A stretch of DNA of 64,000 nucleotides from Owenia fusiformis (GCA_903813345.2 CAIIXF020000790.1:103822-167821), one strand, 5' to 3'. Shown: positions 1 through 13,961, counted from the first letter of the stretch. A program made the numbers and translations. The notes: a model not told the origin generated them from the sequence alone.

Positions 1-527
1 CCCACTTTTGAGATATGGTGTCCGAAATGTAGGTCAAAATAAAAAGTTCTCCAATTTTAAAGTATGAGTTATGAATTAGGGGTAGAATTTCCTCAGGAAT
101 CTGGATCTGAAATTAAAATTGCAATCCGACCCCCGGTTTAGATTCTACGCCATTTTGAAGTTTGAAATTCGCACTTGCCAGTATTCACGATGCAGATTGA
201 TCAAATATACTTTCAAAAATTCCTGCATACCCTACTTTACCTCTCTACCTACTCAGCTACTTATTTGACTACTTACTCAATTACTTAATTAGTTATTACT
301 TCCTTAGCAACTTACTCAGCTACTAACTCAGGTACTTACTCAGCTACTTACTCAGCTACCTACTCAGCTTTTTACTCAGTTACTTACTCAGCTACTTACT
401 CAACTACTACTAAGGTACTTACTCAGCTAATTACTCAGTTACTTACTCAGCTCTTTACTGATCTATCTAGGTCAAATAAATCTGGAGTCTTAAATTGAAC
501 TTGTTCAATTTCACAAATCTAGTTATT
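1..527 (+). repeat. Composite element copy E1 (3' part only, cut by window edge)
   Basis: This is the end of a core monomer, the conserved link segment with TTCACGATGCAGATTGATC, a tail of degenerate TACTCAGCTACT units (about 225-460), and the 3' terminus. The terminus is TCTGGAGTCT followed by the perfect palindrome at 492-511 and CTAGTTATT. The sequence is nearly the same as 2835-3359 and 41095-41618, so it belongs to the same subfamily as E2 and E10. No coding potential was seen. Confidence 0.8.
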
Positions 528-3359
528 ATTATTCTTTCAGAATCTTCCTCCTTCCCAGATTTCTCACCAACTAAAAGAATTTACTTTAAGCTGCTTACAT
601 GATCAACTAGGGGCAGTACCTGGGATGATGGGAAATTAGGTCAAATTTTTATCTAGGTCAAGGGTCAAGAACTAGGTCAAATCAAGGTCAAATCAACATT
701 CTGTCAATTATCTTCGTTGTTGTTTGTCGTAACTACTTCATCTTAGTTTCTACATGTAGCTTAGAAAAAAACAAATCGAGAGTGTGCCATCCGTTTTTTG
801 ATTACTCTTAGCGATTTTGAGATATGGCGTCCTGAAAGTAGGTCAAAACCAAAAAGTTCTCCAAATTTAACATATGAGCTATGAAATAAGGGTAGAATTT
901 TCTCAGGAATCCTAATCTGCAAACCAAATTTTGATCCGACTTCCCGTTCGGAAGTTATGGCGTTTTGAAAGCTCAAAAATCGCTAAATTTGGTGCCAATG
1001 TTAAGTCAATGGGAAAAAACATTTTTTTGAAGTGAAAAATACGAAATATAGACTGAGTTCAGCTAAATATAATGAAAGCTTTTAAAAGAAGGGGACCTCA
1101 TAAGCCATCTAGCTTCAAAATTTGGACACCAAAATGCCTAGGTCAAAATCTAGGTCAAATTCAAAGTTTTTCCTTATTTTTGCGATTCTGACACAACAGA
1201 TTAATTATATTCTTCGAAATTTTGTATACATGTAGCTAAGAGTCTGCTAATAGTGTTAGCCTTTTGCCGTCAGAAAGTATTTTGCCCCATTTTTGAGATA
1301 TGGTGTCCGAAAAGTAGGTCAAAATAAAAAATTCTCAAAATTTGACGTTTGAGTTATGAATTAAGTATAGAATTTTCTCAGGAATCCGAATCTGCAAACC
1401 AAATTTCGATCCGACTTCCGGTTTGGAAGTTATGGCGTGTCCGAAAAGTAGGTCAAAATAAAAAGTTTCCAAATTTAACGTATGAGCTATGAATTAAGGA
1501 TAGAATTTTCTCTGGAATCCAAATCTGCAAACCAAATTTCGATCCGACTTCCGGTTCGGAAGTTATGGCGTTTTGAAAGCTCTAAAATCGCTAAATTTGG
1601 TGCCCCATGTTATGTCAATGGGAAAAAATATTTTTTTGAAGTGTAAAATACGAGATATAGACTAAATACAGCTAAACATAATGGAAGCCCATAAAAGAAG
1701 GGGACCTCAAAACCTTCTAATTTTGAAAATTTGGACAACAAAATGCCTAGGTCAAAATCTAGGTCAAATTCAAAGCTTTTCCTTATTTTTGCGATTCTGA
1801 CACTACACTTTAATTATATTCTTCGAAATTGTGTATACATGTAGCCATGAGTGTGCTAATAGTGTTAGCCTTTTGCCGTCAAAAAGTATTTTGACCCACT
1901 TTTGAGATATGGTGTCCAAAAGTAGGTCAAAATAAAAAAATCTTCAAATGTAACGTATGAGTTATGAATAAGGGGTAGAATTTTATCAGTAATCCGAATC
2001 TGCAAATCAAATTTTGATTCGACCTCCTGTTCGGAAGTTATGGTGTTTTGAAAGCTCAAAAATCGCTAAATTTGCTGCCCCATGTTATGTCAATGGGAAA
2101 AAAGATTTTTTTGAAGTGTAAAATACGAGATATAGACTGAGTACAACTTGATATAATGAAAGCCTATTAAAGAAGGGGACCTCGAAGGCTACTTAGCTCC
2201 AAAATTTGGACACCAAAATGCCTAGGTCTAAATCTAGGTCAAATTTATAGTTTTCCCTTATTTTTGCGATTCTGACACTATATTTAAATGATTTGCTTTA
2301 AAATTTTGTATACAGGTAGCAAAGAGTATGCTAATAGTGTTAGCGTTTTGCCGTCAGAAAGTATTTTGACCCACTTTTGAGATATGGTGTCCGAAAAGTA
2401 GGCCAAAGTTAAAAGTTTTCCAAATTTAACGTATGAGTTATGAATTAAGGGTAGAATTTTCTCAGAAATCTAGATCTGCAAACCAATTTTCGATCCGACT
2501 ACTTGTTCTGAAGTTATGGCGTTTTGAAATCTCAAAAATCGCTAAATTTGGTGCCCCATGTTAAATCAATGGGACCGAATAATTTTTTGAAGTATAAAAA
2601 TACAAGATATAGAATGAGTACAGCTTAACATAATGAAAGCCCATAGAAGAAGGGGACCTCAAAAGCTACTTTCCTTCAAAGTTTGGACACCAAAATACCT
2701 AGTTCAAAATCTAGGTCAAATTCATAGTTTTTTTTATTTTGCGATTCTGACACTACACTTCAATGATATTCTACGAAATTTTGTAAACTTGTAGCAAAGA
2801 GTGTGCTAATAATGTTAAAATTTTGCCGTCAATAAGTTTTTTGACCCACTTTTGAGATATGGTGTCCGAAATGTAGGTCAAAATAAAAAGTTCTCCAATT
2901 TTAAAGTATGAGTTATGAATTAGGAGTAGAATTTCCTCAGGAATCTGGATCTGAAATTAAAATTGCAATCCGACCCCCGGTTTAGATTCTACGCCATTTT
3001 GAAGTTTGAAATTCGCACTTGCCAGTATTCACGATGCAGATTGATCAAATATACTTTCAAAAATTCCTGCATACCCTACTTTACCTCTCTACCTACTCAG
3101 CTACTTATTTGACTACTTACTCAATTACTTAATTAGTTATTACTTCCTTAGCAACTTACTCAGCTACTAACTCAGGTACTTACTCAGCTACTTACTCAGC
3201 TACCTACTCAGTTACTTACTCAGCTACTTACTCAACTACTACTAAGGTACTTACTCAGCTAATTACTCAGTTACTTACTCAGCTCTTTACTGATCTATCT
3301 AGGTCAAATAAATCTGGAGTCTTAAATTGAACTTGTTCAATTTCACAAATCTAGTTATT
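528..3359 (+). mobile_element. Composite element copy E2 (Helentron/HINE-like, non-autonomous)
   Basis: The head (about 540-690) has AGGTCA half-sites, including a DR1 variant AGGTCAAGGGTCA. A junction segment (about 690-770) leads into core monomers with AGGTCAAAATCTAGGTCA anchors near 1139, 1749, 2224 and 2702, so the steps are about 610, 475 and 478. The longer first step comes from an extra partial monomer of about 130 bp ending in GTTATGGCGTGTCCG. The tail of TACTCAGCTACT units spans about 3080-3290 and the 3' palindrome is at 3324-3343. Short minus-strand frames beginning MSFQNAITSE recur in each monomer with scattered substitutions and are not genes. Element class is inferred from architecture only. 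Confidence 0.7.
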
Positions 3360-5211
3360 CTTTCTTCCTCTTCCTCCTTCCCAGATTTCTCACCAACTAG
3401 AAGAGCTTACTTTAAGCTGCTTACATGATCAACTAGGGAATGTATCTGGGATGATGGGAAATTAGGTCAAATTTTTATCTAGGTCAAAGGTCAAGAACTA
3501 GGTCAAATCCAGTACTTTGTCACTTTTTTCAATTTTCTCGGTCGTCCTTCAATATTTTCAATCCGGGTTTTTTTCATTGTGTTCCTCATAAAAAAGTAGG
3601 GGAAAACAGGTCGATTTAGTTTTTTGATATCTCAAACCGATTTCGAGATATCAGTGTCCGAAAACGAGGTCCAAAAAAAAGTTCTCCCAATTCAATGTCC
3701 ACGCTACTAGTCTTGTAGGAAATTTTCTCAGGATTCCGAATCTGAAAACCAAATTTCGATCCGACTTCCGGTTCGGAAGTTATATCGTTTTGAAAGCTCA
3801 AAAATCGCTAAATTTGGTGCCCATGTTAAGTCAATAGGAAAAAAGATTTTTTTGAAGTGAAAAATACGAAATATAGACTGAGTTCAGCTTAATATAATGG
3901 AAGCTTTTAAAAGAAGGGGACCTCAAAAGACATCTAGCTTAAAAATTTGGACACAAAAATGCCAAGGTCAAAATCTAGGTCAAATTCAAAGTTTTTCCTT
4001 ATTTTTGCGATTCTGACACTACACTTTAATTATATTTTTCGAAATCGTGTATACATGTAGCCAAGAGTGTGCTAATAGTGTTAGCCTTTTGCCGTCAGGG
4101 AATATTTTGACCCACTTTTGAGATATGGTGTCCCAAAAGTAGGTCAAAATAAAAAATTCTTCAAATTTAACTTATGAGTTATGTATCAGGGGTAGAATTT
4201 TGTCAGGAATCAAAATCTGCAAACCATATTGCGATCCGACTTCCGGTTCGGAAGTTATGGCGTGTCCAAAACGTAGGTCAAAATAAAAAAATTCTAAATT
4301 TAATGTATGAGTTATGAATTAGGGGTAGAATTTTGTCAGGAATCCGAATCTGCAAACCAAATTTCGATTCGACATCTTGTTCAGAAGTTATGATGTTTTG
4401 AAAGCTCAAAAATCACTAAATTTGGTGCCCCATGTTAAATCAATGGGACCGAATAATTTTTTGAAGTGTAAAAATACAAGATATAGAATGAGTACAGCTA
4501 AACATAATAAAAGCCCATAAAAGAAGGGGACCTCAAAAGCTACTTTCCTTCAAAATTTGGACACCAAAATACCTAGTTCAAAATCTAGGTCAAATTCTTA
4601 GTTTTTTCTTATTTTTGCAATTCGGACACTACACTTCAATGATATTCTTCGAAATTTTGTATACATGTAGCAAAGAGTGTGCTTATAATGTTAACTTTTT
4701 GCCGTCAAGAAGTTTTTAGACCCACTTTTGAGATCTGGTGATCGAAATGTAGGTCAAAATAAAAAGTTCTCCAAATTTAACGTATGAGTTATGAATTAGG
4801 GGCATAATTTCCTAAGGAATCCGGATCTGAAATTAAAATTGCAATTCGACCCCTGGTTAAGATTCTAAGCCATTTTGAAGTTTGAAATTCGCACTTGCCA
4901 GTATTCACGATGCAGATTGATCAAATAAACTTTCAAAAAGTCCTACATACCCTACTTTACCTCCCTACCTACTCAGCTACTTATTTGACTACTTACTCAA
5001 TTGCTTAATTAGTTATTACTTACTTAGCTACTTACTCAGCTACTAACTCAGCTTTTTACCCAGTTACTTACTCAGCTACTTACTCAACTACTACTAAGGT
5101 ACTTACTCAACTAATTACTCAGTTACTTACTCAGCTCTTTACTGATCTATCTAGGTCAAATAAATCTGGAGTCTTAAATTGAACTTGTTCAATTTCACAA
5201 ATCTAGTTATT
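3360..5211 (+). mobile_element. Composite element copy E3
   Basis: The head carries a perfect DR1 AGGTCAAAGGTCA (3481-3493). A head-to-core junction unlike that of E2 (GTCGTCCTTCAATATTTT, shared with E4, E7, E8 and E9) is followed by core anchors near 3965 and 4563. The tail is shortened (about 4960-5140) and the terminal palindrome is at 5176-5195. With only about two core anchors it is one of the shorter copies. Confidence 0.7.
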
Positions 5212-7437
5212 CTTCTTCTTCTTCCTCCTTCCCAGATTTCTCACCAACTAGAAGAGCTTACTTTAAGCTGCTTACATGACCAACTAGGGAATGTATCTGG
5301 CTTTCTGGGAAATTAGGTCAAATTTTTATCTAGGTCAAAGGTCAAGAACTAGGTCAAATCCAGTACTTTGTCACTTTTTCCCATTATCTCGATCGTCCTT
5401 CAATATTTTTGATCCTGGTTTTTTTCATTGTGTTCCTCATAAAAAAGTAGAAAACCTAGGGTCGATTTAGTTTTTTGGTATCTCAAACCGATTTCGAGAT
5501 ATCAGTGTCCGAAAACGAGGTTCAAAAAAAATTTCACCGAATCCAATGTCCAGGATATCAGTCTTATAGGAAATTTTCTCAGGATTCTGAATCTGAAAAC
5601 TAAATTTCGATCTGACTTCCGGTTCAGAAGTTATGGCGTTTTGAAAATTCAAAAATCGCTAAATTTGGTGCCCCATGTTAATTCAATGGGAAAAAATATT
5701 TTTTTGAAGTGTAAAATACGAGATATAGACTAAGCACAGTTAAACATAATGGAAGCCCATAAGGGAAAGGGACCACAAGACCTTCTTTTCATAAATATTT
5801 GGACACCAAAATGCCTAGGTCAAAATCTAGGTCAAATTCAAAGTTTTTCCTTATTTTTGCGATTCTGACACTACAGATTAATTATATTCTTCGAAACTTT
5901 GTATACATGTAGCCAAGAGTGTGCTAATAGTGTTAGCCTTTTGCCGTCAGAAAGTATTTTGACCCACTTTTGAGATATGGTGTCCGAAAAGTAGGTCAAA
6001 CTAAAAAGTTCTCCAAATTTAACGTATGAGTTATGAATTAAGGGTAGAATTTTCTCAGGAATCCAAATCTGCAAACCAAATTTCAATCCGATTTTTGGTT
6101 TGGAATTTATGTCGTTTTGATAGCTCAAAAATCGCTAAATTTGGTGCCCCATGTTATGGCAATGGGAAAAAAGATTTTTTGAAGTGTAAAATACAAGATA
6201 TAGACTGAGTACAGCTTAATATAATGAAAGCCTATTAAAGAAGGGGACCTCGAAGGCTACTTAGCTCCAAAATTTGGACACCAAAATGCCTAGGTCAAAA
6301 TCTAGGTCAAATTTATAGTTTTCCCTTATTTTTGCGATTCTGACACTATATTTAAATGATTTGCTTTAAAATTTTGTATACAGGTAGCAAAGAGTATGCT
6401 AATAGTGTTAGCGTTTTGCCGTCAGAAAGTATTTTGACCCACTTTTGAGATATGGTATCCAAAAAGTAGGCCAAAGTAAAAAGTTTCCAAATTTAACGTA
6501 TGAGTTATGAATTAAGGGTAGAATTTTCTCAGAAATCTAGATCTGCAAACCAAATTTCGATCTGACTACTTGTTCTGAAGTTATGGCGTTTTGAGATCTC
6601 AAAAATCGCTAAATTTGGTGCCCCATGTTAAATCAATGGGACCGAATAATTTTTTGAAGTGTAAAAATACGAGATAAAGAATGAGTACAGCTAAACATAA
6701 TGAAAGCCCATAGAAGAAGGGGACCTCAAAAGCTACTTTCCTTCAAAGTTTGGACACCAAAATACCTAGTTCAAAATCTAGGTCAAATTCATAGTTTTTT
6801 TTATTTTGCGATTCTGACACTACACTTCAATGATATTCTCCGAAATTTTGTATACTTGTAGCAAAGAGTGTGCTTATAATGTAACATTTTGCCGTCAATA
6901 AGTTTTTTGACCCTCTTTTGAGATATGGTGTCCGAAATGTAGGTCAAAATAAAAAAATCTCCAATTTTAAAGTATGAGTTATGAATTAGGGGTAGAATTT
7001 CCTCAGGAATCCGGATCTGAAATTAAAATTGCAATCCGACCCCCGGTTTAGATTCTACGCCATTTTGAAGTTTGAAATTCGCACTTGCCAGTATTCACGA
7101 TGCAGATTGATCAAATATACTTTCATAAATTCCTGCATACCCTACTTTACCTCTCTACCTACTCAACTACTTATTTGACTACTTACTCAATTACTTAATT
7201 AGTTATTACTTACTTAGCAACTTACTCAGCTACTAACTCAGGTACTTACTCAGCTACTTACTCAGCTACCTACTCAACTTTTTACTCAGTTACTTACTCA
7301 GCTACTAACTCAACTACTACTAAGGTACTTACTCAGCTAATTACTCAGTTACTTACTCAGCTCTTTACTGATCTATCTAGGTCAAATAAATCTGGAGTCT
7401 TAAATTGAACTTGTTCAATTTCACAAATCTAGTTATT
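5212..7437 (+). mobile_element. Composite element copy E4
   Basis: The head DR1 is at 5332-5344. Core anchors lie near 5819, 6293 and 6770, a regular step of about 475. The tail spans about 7140-7370 and the terminal palindrome is 7402-7421. It shares its subfamily-specific junction and monomer order with E7 and E8. Its second half closely matches 43160-44938 in E11. Confidence 0.7.
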
Positions 7438-9167
7438 CTTTTTCTTTTTTCTTCTTCCTCCTAACAGATTTTCTCTCCAACTATAACATCTTACTTAATC
7501 CAACTTACATGGTTAACTAAAGACTGTATCCGGCTTTCTGGGAAATTAGGTCAAATTTTTATCTAGGTCAAAGGTCAAGAACTAGGTCAAATCTTACATT
7601 TTCCACATTCTTCATCATATCTTCGTCAATATTCTTCGTAACTCCTTTATCTTTTTTTCATCGTGTAGCTTAGAAAAAGGCGAATCAAAGATATGACATC
7701 AGAATTTTGATTACTCTTACCGATTTTGAGATATGGCGTCCGAAATGTAGGTCACGCCTAAACATGCTCAAAATCGAATGTGTGAGCTATGAAAAAGATG
7801 TAGAATTTTCTCAGGAATCCAAATCTGCAAACCAAATTTGAATCGGACTTCCGGTTCGGAAGTTATGGCGTTTTGAAAGCTCAAAAATCGCTAAATTTGG
7901 TGCCTATGTTAAGTCAATGGGATAAACGACTTTTTCGAAGTGTAAAATACAGAATATAGACTGAGTACAGCTTAACATAATGAATGCTTATAAAAGAAGG
8001 GGACCTCAAAAGCTACATAGCTTCAAAATTTGGACACCAAAATGCCTAGGTCAAAATCTAGGTCAAATTCATAGTTTTTCCTTATTTTTACGATTCTGAC
8101 ACTACACTTTAATAATTTGCTTCAAAATTTTGTATACAGGTAGCAAAGAGTGTGCTAATAGTGTTAGCTTTTTGCCGTCAGAAAGTATTTTGACCCACTT
8201 TTGAGATATGGTGTCCGAAAAGTAGGTCAAAATAAAAAGTTCTTCAGATTCAACGTATGAGTTATGAATTAGGAGTACAATTTTCTCAGGAATCCGAATC
8301 TGCAAACCAAATTTCAATCTGACTTCCGGTTCGGAAGTTATGGCGTGTCCAAAAATTAGGTCAAAATAAAAAATTTCCAAATTTAACGTATGAGTTATGA
8401 ATTAGGGGTAGAATTTTGTCAGGAATCCGGATCTGCAAACCAAATTTCGATCCGACTTCCGGTTTGAAAGTTATGGCGTTTTGAAAGCTCAAAAATCGCT
8501 AAATTTGGTGCCCCATGTTATGTCAATGAGAAAAAGGATTTTTTAAAAGTGTAAAATACCAGACATAGACTGAGTACAGCTTAATATTCTGAAAGCCTAT
8601 AAAAGGAGGGGACCTCGAAGGCTATCTAGCTTTAAAATTTGGACGCAAAAATGCCTTGGTCAAAATCTAGGTCAAATTCATAGTTTTTCCTTATTTTTGC
8701 CATTCTGACATTACACTTTAAGGATTTGCTTCAAAATTTTGTATACAGGTAGCAAAGAGTGTGCTTATAGTGTTAGCCTTCTGCCGTCAGAAAGTTTTTT
8801 GACCCACTTTTGAGATATGGTGTCCGAAATGTAGGTCAAAATAAAAAATTCTCCAAATTTAACGTATGAGTTATGAATTAAGGGTAGAATTTTCTCAGGA
8901 ATCAGAATCTTTAAACCAAATTTCGATCTAACTTCTGGTTAGATAGTTATAGCGGTTTGAAGTCTCGAAAAGTCGATATGATGATATCCCCATGTTAAGC
9001 TAATAGAGTCGAAGATAGCCTTCTTAAAAGTTGTCTTAATGTCTATATTCTAGCTGACTCAGCTTATTCTGAATGACTCAGCTTACAAGTTCTGGATGAC
9101 TCAGCTTAAAAAAAGTTTGAAATCTGGAGTCTTAAATTGAACTTGTTCAATTTACATGTCTAGTTAT
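7438..9167 (+). mobile_element. Composite element copy E5 (GACTCAGCTTA tail variant)
   Basis: The head DR1 is at 7565-7577. Core anchors lie near 8050 and 8650, a step of about 600 that contains the ~130-bp partial duplication. The tail differs from E1-E4: two or three GACTCAGCTTA-type units (about 9049-9110) replace the TACTCAGCTACT array. The terminal palindrome is 9134-9153 and is followed by TTACATGTCTAGTTATT, the variant end also found in E6 and E9. Confidence 0.7.
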
Positions 9168-11893
9168 TAGACTCCAGATTGAAAATCTGGAGTCTATTGC
9201 TTTTGCCAGTTTTCTTATTATTATTATTATTATTCTTTCTTTCCGCGTTTTCTCAGCAACTAGAGGGACTTTCTAAAATCTGCTAACATAGTCAACTAGG
9301 TAATGAGTTCTAGTTTCTGGGAAATTAGGTCAAATGTTTATCTAGGTCAAAGGTCAAGAACTAGGTCAAATCGTCTCTTTTCGCTATTTCACAAGTTTTC
9401 TCAGTCGTCCTCTGGTATTTTCGCTCCGGGTTTTTTTCATCATGTTCCTTAGAAAAAAAGCTTATTCCGTAAGGCAAACCGTTTTTTGATTACTCTTACC
9501 GATTTTGAGATATGGCGTCCGAAAAGTAGGTCAGAACATAAAAAATTCTCCAAATTCAACGTGTGAATTATCAAATAAGTGTAGAATTATCTCAGGAATC
9601 CGAATCTGCAAACAAAATTTTGATCCGACTTCCGGTTCGGAAGTTATAGCGTTTTGAAATCTCAAAAATTGCTAAATTTGGTGCCCATGTTAAGTCAATG
9701 GGAAAAAAGGCTTTTTCGAAGTGTAAAATACAAGATATAGACTGAGTTCAGCTTAACATATTGAATGCCTATAAAAGAAGGGGACCTCAAAAGCTACATA
9801 GCTTCGAAATTTGGACACCAAAATGCCTAGGTCAAAATCTAGGTCAAATTCATAGTTTTTCCTTATTTTTGCGATTCTGGCACTACACTTTTAGGATTTG
9901 CTTCAAAATTTTGTATACAGGTAGCAAAGAGTGTGCTAATAGTGAGAGCCTTTTGCCGTCAGAAAGTATTTTGACCCACTTTTGAGATATGGTGTCCGTA
10001 AAGTAGGTCAAAATAAAAAATTCTCATAATTTAACTTATGAGTTATGAATTAAGGGAAGAATTTTCTCAGGAATCCGAATCTGCAAACCAAATTTCAATC
10101 CGACTTTTCGTTGGGAAGTTATGGCGTTTTGAAAGCTCAAAAATCGCTAATTTTGGTGCGCCATGTTATGTCAATGAGAAAAAAGATTTTTTTGAAGTGT
10201 AAAATACCAGATAAAGACTGAGTACAGCTTAAGATTCTGAAAGTCTATAAAAGAAGGGGACCTCGAAAGCTATCTAGCTTTAAAATTTGGACACCAAAAT
10301 CCCTAGGTCAAAATCTAGGTCAAATACATAGTTTTTCCTTATTTTTGCGATTCTGGCACTACACTTTTAGGATTTGCTTCAAAATTTTGTATACAGGTAG
10401 CAAAGAGTGGGCTTATAGTGTTAGCCTTTTGCCGTCAGAGAGTATTTTGACCCACTTTTGAGATATGGTGTCCGAAAAGTAGGTCAAAATAAAAAATTCT
10501 CCAAATTTTACATATGAGTTATGGATTAAGAGTAGAATTTTCTCAGGAATCCGAATCTGCAAACCAAATTTCGATCCGACTTCCGGTTCCAAAGTTATGG
10601 CGTGTCCGAAAAGTAGGTCAAAATAAAAATTCGCCAAATTTAACGTATGAGTTATGAATAAGGGGTAGAATTTTGTCAGGAATTCGAATCTTTAAATCAA
10701 ATTTCGATCCGACTTCCGGTTTGAAAGTTATGGCGTTTTGAAATTTCGAGAAAAATCGATCTGATGTTATCCTGAAAGTCAAGGAAAAAAGATTTTTTTG
10801 AAGTGTAAAATACGAGATATAGATTGAGTACACCTTTAGATAATGAATTACTATAAAAGAAGGGGACCTCAAAAGCTACCTAGTTTCAATATTTGGACAC
10901 CAAAATGCCTAGGTCAAAATCTAGGTCAAATTCATAGTTTTTCCTTATTTTTGCGATTCTGGCACTACACTTTTAGGATTTGCTTCAAAATTTTGTATAC
11001 AGGTAGCAAAGAGTGTGCTAATAGTGTTAGCCTTTTGCCGTCAGAGAGTATTTTGACCCACTTTTGAGATATGGTGTCCGAAAAGTAGGTCAAAATAAAA
11101 GTTCTCCGAATTTAGCATATGAGCTATGAAATAAGGATAGAATTTTCTGAGGAATCTGAATCTGCAAACCAAATTTCGATCCGACTTTCTGTTTGAAAGT
11201 AATAGCGTTTTGAAAGCTCAAAAATTGCTAAATTTGGTGCCCCATGTTATGTCAATAGGGAAAAAGATTTTTTTGAAGTCTAAAATACCAGATATAGACT
11301 GAGTATAGCTTAACATTCTGAAAGCCTTTAAAAGAAGGGGACCTCGAAGGCTATCTAGCTTTAAAATTTGGACACCAAAATGCCAAGGTCAAAATCTAGG
11401 GCAAATTCATAATTTTCCTTATTTTTGCGATTCTGACATTACACTTTAATGATTTGCTTCGAAATTTTGTATACAGGTAGCAAAGAGTGTGCTTATAGTG
11501 ATAGCCTTTTGCCGTCAGAAAGTATTTTGACCCACTTTTGAGATATGGTGTCCAAAAAGTAGGTCAAAATAAAAAAATCTCCAAATTTAATGTATGAGTT
11601 ATGAATTAAGGGTAGAATTTTCTCAGGAGTCCGAATCTTTAAACCAAAATACAATCTAACTTCTGGTTAGATAGTTATTGCGGTTTGAAGTCTCGAAAAG
11701 TCGCTATGATGATATCCCCATGTTAAGCCAATGGAGTCGAAGATAAAAAATGGAGAGTTGTCTAAATTCTAGCTGACTCGATCAGCTTATTCTGGATGAC
11801 TCAGCTTACAAGTATTCTGGATGACTCAGCTTAAAAAAAGAATTAAATCTGGAGTCTTAAATTGAACTTGTTCAATTTACATGTCTAGTTATT
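9168..11893 (+). mobile_element. Composite element copy E6, most complete copy with 5' terminal palindrome
   Basis: This is the only copy in the left block that keeps the 5' end: a palindrome at 9169-9195 with arms AGACTCCAGATT and AATCTGGAGTCT. It is followed by ATTGCTTTTGCCAGTTTTCT and a TTA microsatellite. The head holds a DR1 at 9344-9356. Core anchors lie near 9830, 10305, 10910 and 11390. The GACTCAGCTTA-type tail is about 11763-11835 and the 3' palindrome is 11859-11878. The 5' arm AGACTCCAGATT and the 3' AATCTGGAGTCT form 12-bp inverted ends, so this copy best defines the element. No transposase, Rep or helicase frame is present. Confidence 0.72.
9169..9195. repeat. 5' terminal palindrome of the composite element
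   Basis: Perfect 12-bp arms (AGACTCCAGATT / AATCTGGAGTCT) surround a 3-bp loop. It directly abuts the CTAGTTATT end of E5, so two elements meet end to end with no extra sequence. The same module recurs nine times at 38294-38770. Confidence 0.85.
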
Positions 11894-13961
11894 CTTCTTC
11901 TTCCTCCTTCCCAGATTTCTCACCAACTAGAAGAGCTTACTTTAAGCTGCTTACATGATTAACTAGGGAATGTATCTGGCTTTCTGGGAAATTAGGTCAA
12001 ATTTTTATCTAGGTCAAAGGTCAAGAACTAGGTCAAATCCAGTACTTTGTCACTTTTTCCCATTATCTCGGTCGTCCTTCAATATTTTTGATCCTGGTTT
12101 TTTTCATTGTGTTCCTCATAAAAAAGTAGAAAACCTAGAGTCGATTTAGTTTTTTGGTATCTCAAACCGATTTCGAGATATCAGTGTCCGAAAACGAGGT
12201 CCAAAAAAAATTTCACCAAATCCAATGTCCAGGATATTAGTCTTATGGAAAATTTTCTCAGGATTCCGAATCTGAAAACCAAATTTCGATCTGACTTCCG
12301 GTTCAGAAGTTATGGCGTTTTGAAAATTCAAAAATCGCTAAATTTGGTGCCCCATGTTAATTCAATGGGAAAAAATATTTTTTTGAAGTGTAAAATACGA
12401 GATATAGACTAAGCACAGCTAAACATAATGGAAGCCCATAAAAGAAAGGGACCACAAGACCTTCTTTTCATAAAAATTTGGACACTCAAATGCCTAGGTC
12501 AAAATCTAGGTCAAATTCAAAGTTTTTCCTTATTTTTGCGATTCTGACACTACAGATTAATTATATTCTTCGAAAATTTGTGTACATGTAGCCAAGAGTG
12601 TGCTAATAGTGTTAGCCTTTTGCCGTCAGGAAGTATTTTGACCCACTTTTGAGATATGGTGTCCGAAAAGTAGGTCAAACTAAAAAGTTCTCCAAATTTA
12701 ACGTATGAGTTATGAATTAAGGGTAGAATTTTCTCAGGAATCCAAATCTGCAAACCAAATTTCAATCCGGCTTTTGGTTTGGAATTTATGTCGTTTTGAT
12801 AGCTCAAAAATCGCTAAATTTGGTGCCCCATGTTATGGCAATGGGAAAAAAAGATTTTTTTGAAGTGTAAAATACAAGATATAGACTGAGTACAGCTTAA
12901 TTTAATGAAAGCCTATTAAAGAAGGGGACCTCGAAGGCTACTTAGCTCCAAAATTTGGACACCAAAATGCCTAGGTCAAAATCTAGGTCAAATTTATAGT
13001 TTTCCCTTATTTTTGCGATTCTGACACTATATTTAAATGATTTGCTTTAAAATTTTGTATACAGGTAGCAAAGAGTATGCTAATAGTGTTAGCGTTTTGC
13101 CGTCAGAAAGTATTTTGACCCACTTTTGAGATATGGTGTCCAAAAAGTAGGCCAAAGTAAAAAGTTTTCCAAAATTAACGTATGAGTTATGAATTAAGGG
13201 TAGAATTTTCTCAGAAATCTAGATCTGCAAACCAAATTTCGATCCGACTACTTGTTCTGAAGTTATGGCGTTTTGAGATCTCAAAAATCGCTAAATTTGG
13301 TGCCCCATGTTAAATCATTGGGACCGAATAATTTTTTGAAGTGTAAAAATACGAGATATAGAATGAGTACAGCTAAACATAATGAAAGCCCATAGAAGAA
13401 GGGGACCTCAAAAGCTACTTTCCTTCAAAGTTTGGACACCAAAATACCTAGTTTAAAAACTCTAGGTCAAATTCATAGTTTTTTCTTATTTTGCGATTCT
13501 GACACTACACTTCAATGATATTCTCCGAAATTTTGTATACTTGTAGCAAAAATTGCAATCCGACCCCAGGTTTAGATTCTACGCCATTTTGAAGTTTGAA
13601 ATTCGCACTTGCCAGTATTCACGATGCAGATTGATCAAATATACTTTCAAAAATTCCTGCATACCCTACTTTACCTCTCTACCTACTCAGCTACTTATTT
13701 GACTACTTACTCAATTACTTAATTAGTTATTACTTACTTAGCAACTTACTCAGCTACTAACTCAGGTACTTACTCAGCTACTTACTCAGCTACCTACTCA
13801 GCTTTTTACTCAGTTACTTACTCAGCTACTTACTCAACTACTACTAAGGTACTTACTCAGCTAATTACTCAGTTACTTACTCAGCTCTTTACAGATCTAT
13901 CTAGGTAAAATAAATCTGGAGTCTTAAATTGAACTTGTTCAATTTCACAAATCTAGTTATT
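11894..13961 (+). mobile_element. Composite element copy E7 with a ~180-bp deletion
   Basis: The head DR1 is at 12011-12023. Core anchors lie near 12500, 12970 and 13450. At about 13547 the sequence jumps from TATACTTGTAGCAAA directly to AATTGCAATCCGACC. In E4 those two points are separated by about 180 bp (6860-7030). The tail is about 13670-13900 and the terminal palindrome is 13926-13945. Confidence 0.7.

Noticed and set aside
8102-8380. 92-residue minus-strand gene in E5
   Set aside because: Core-monomer shadow; the same register is broken in most other monomers.
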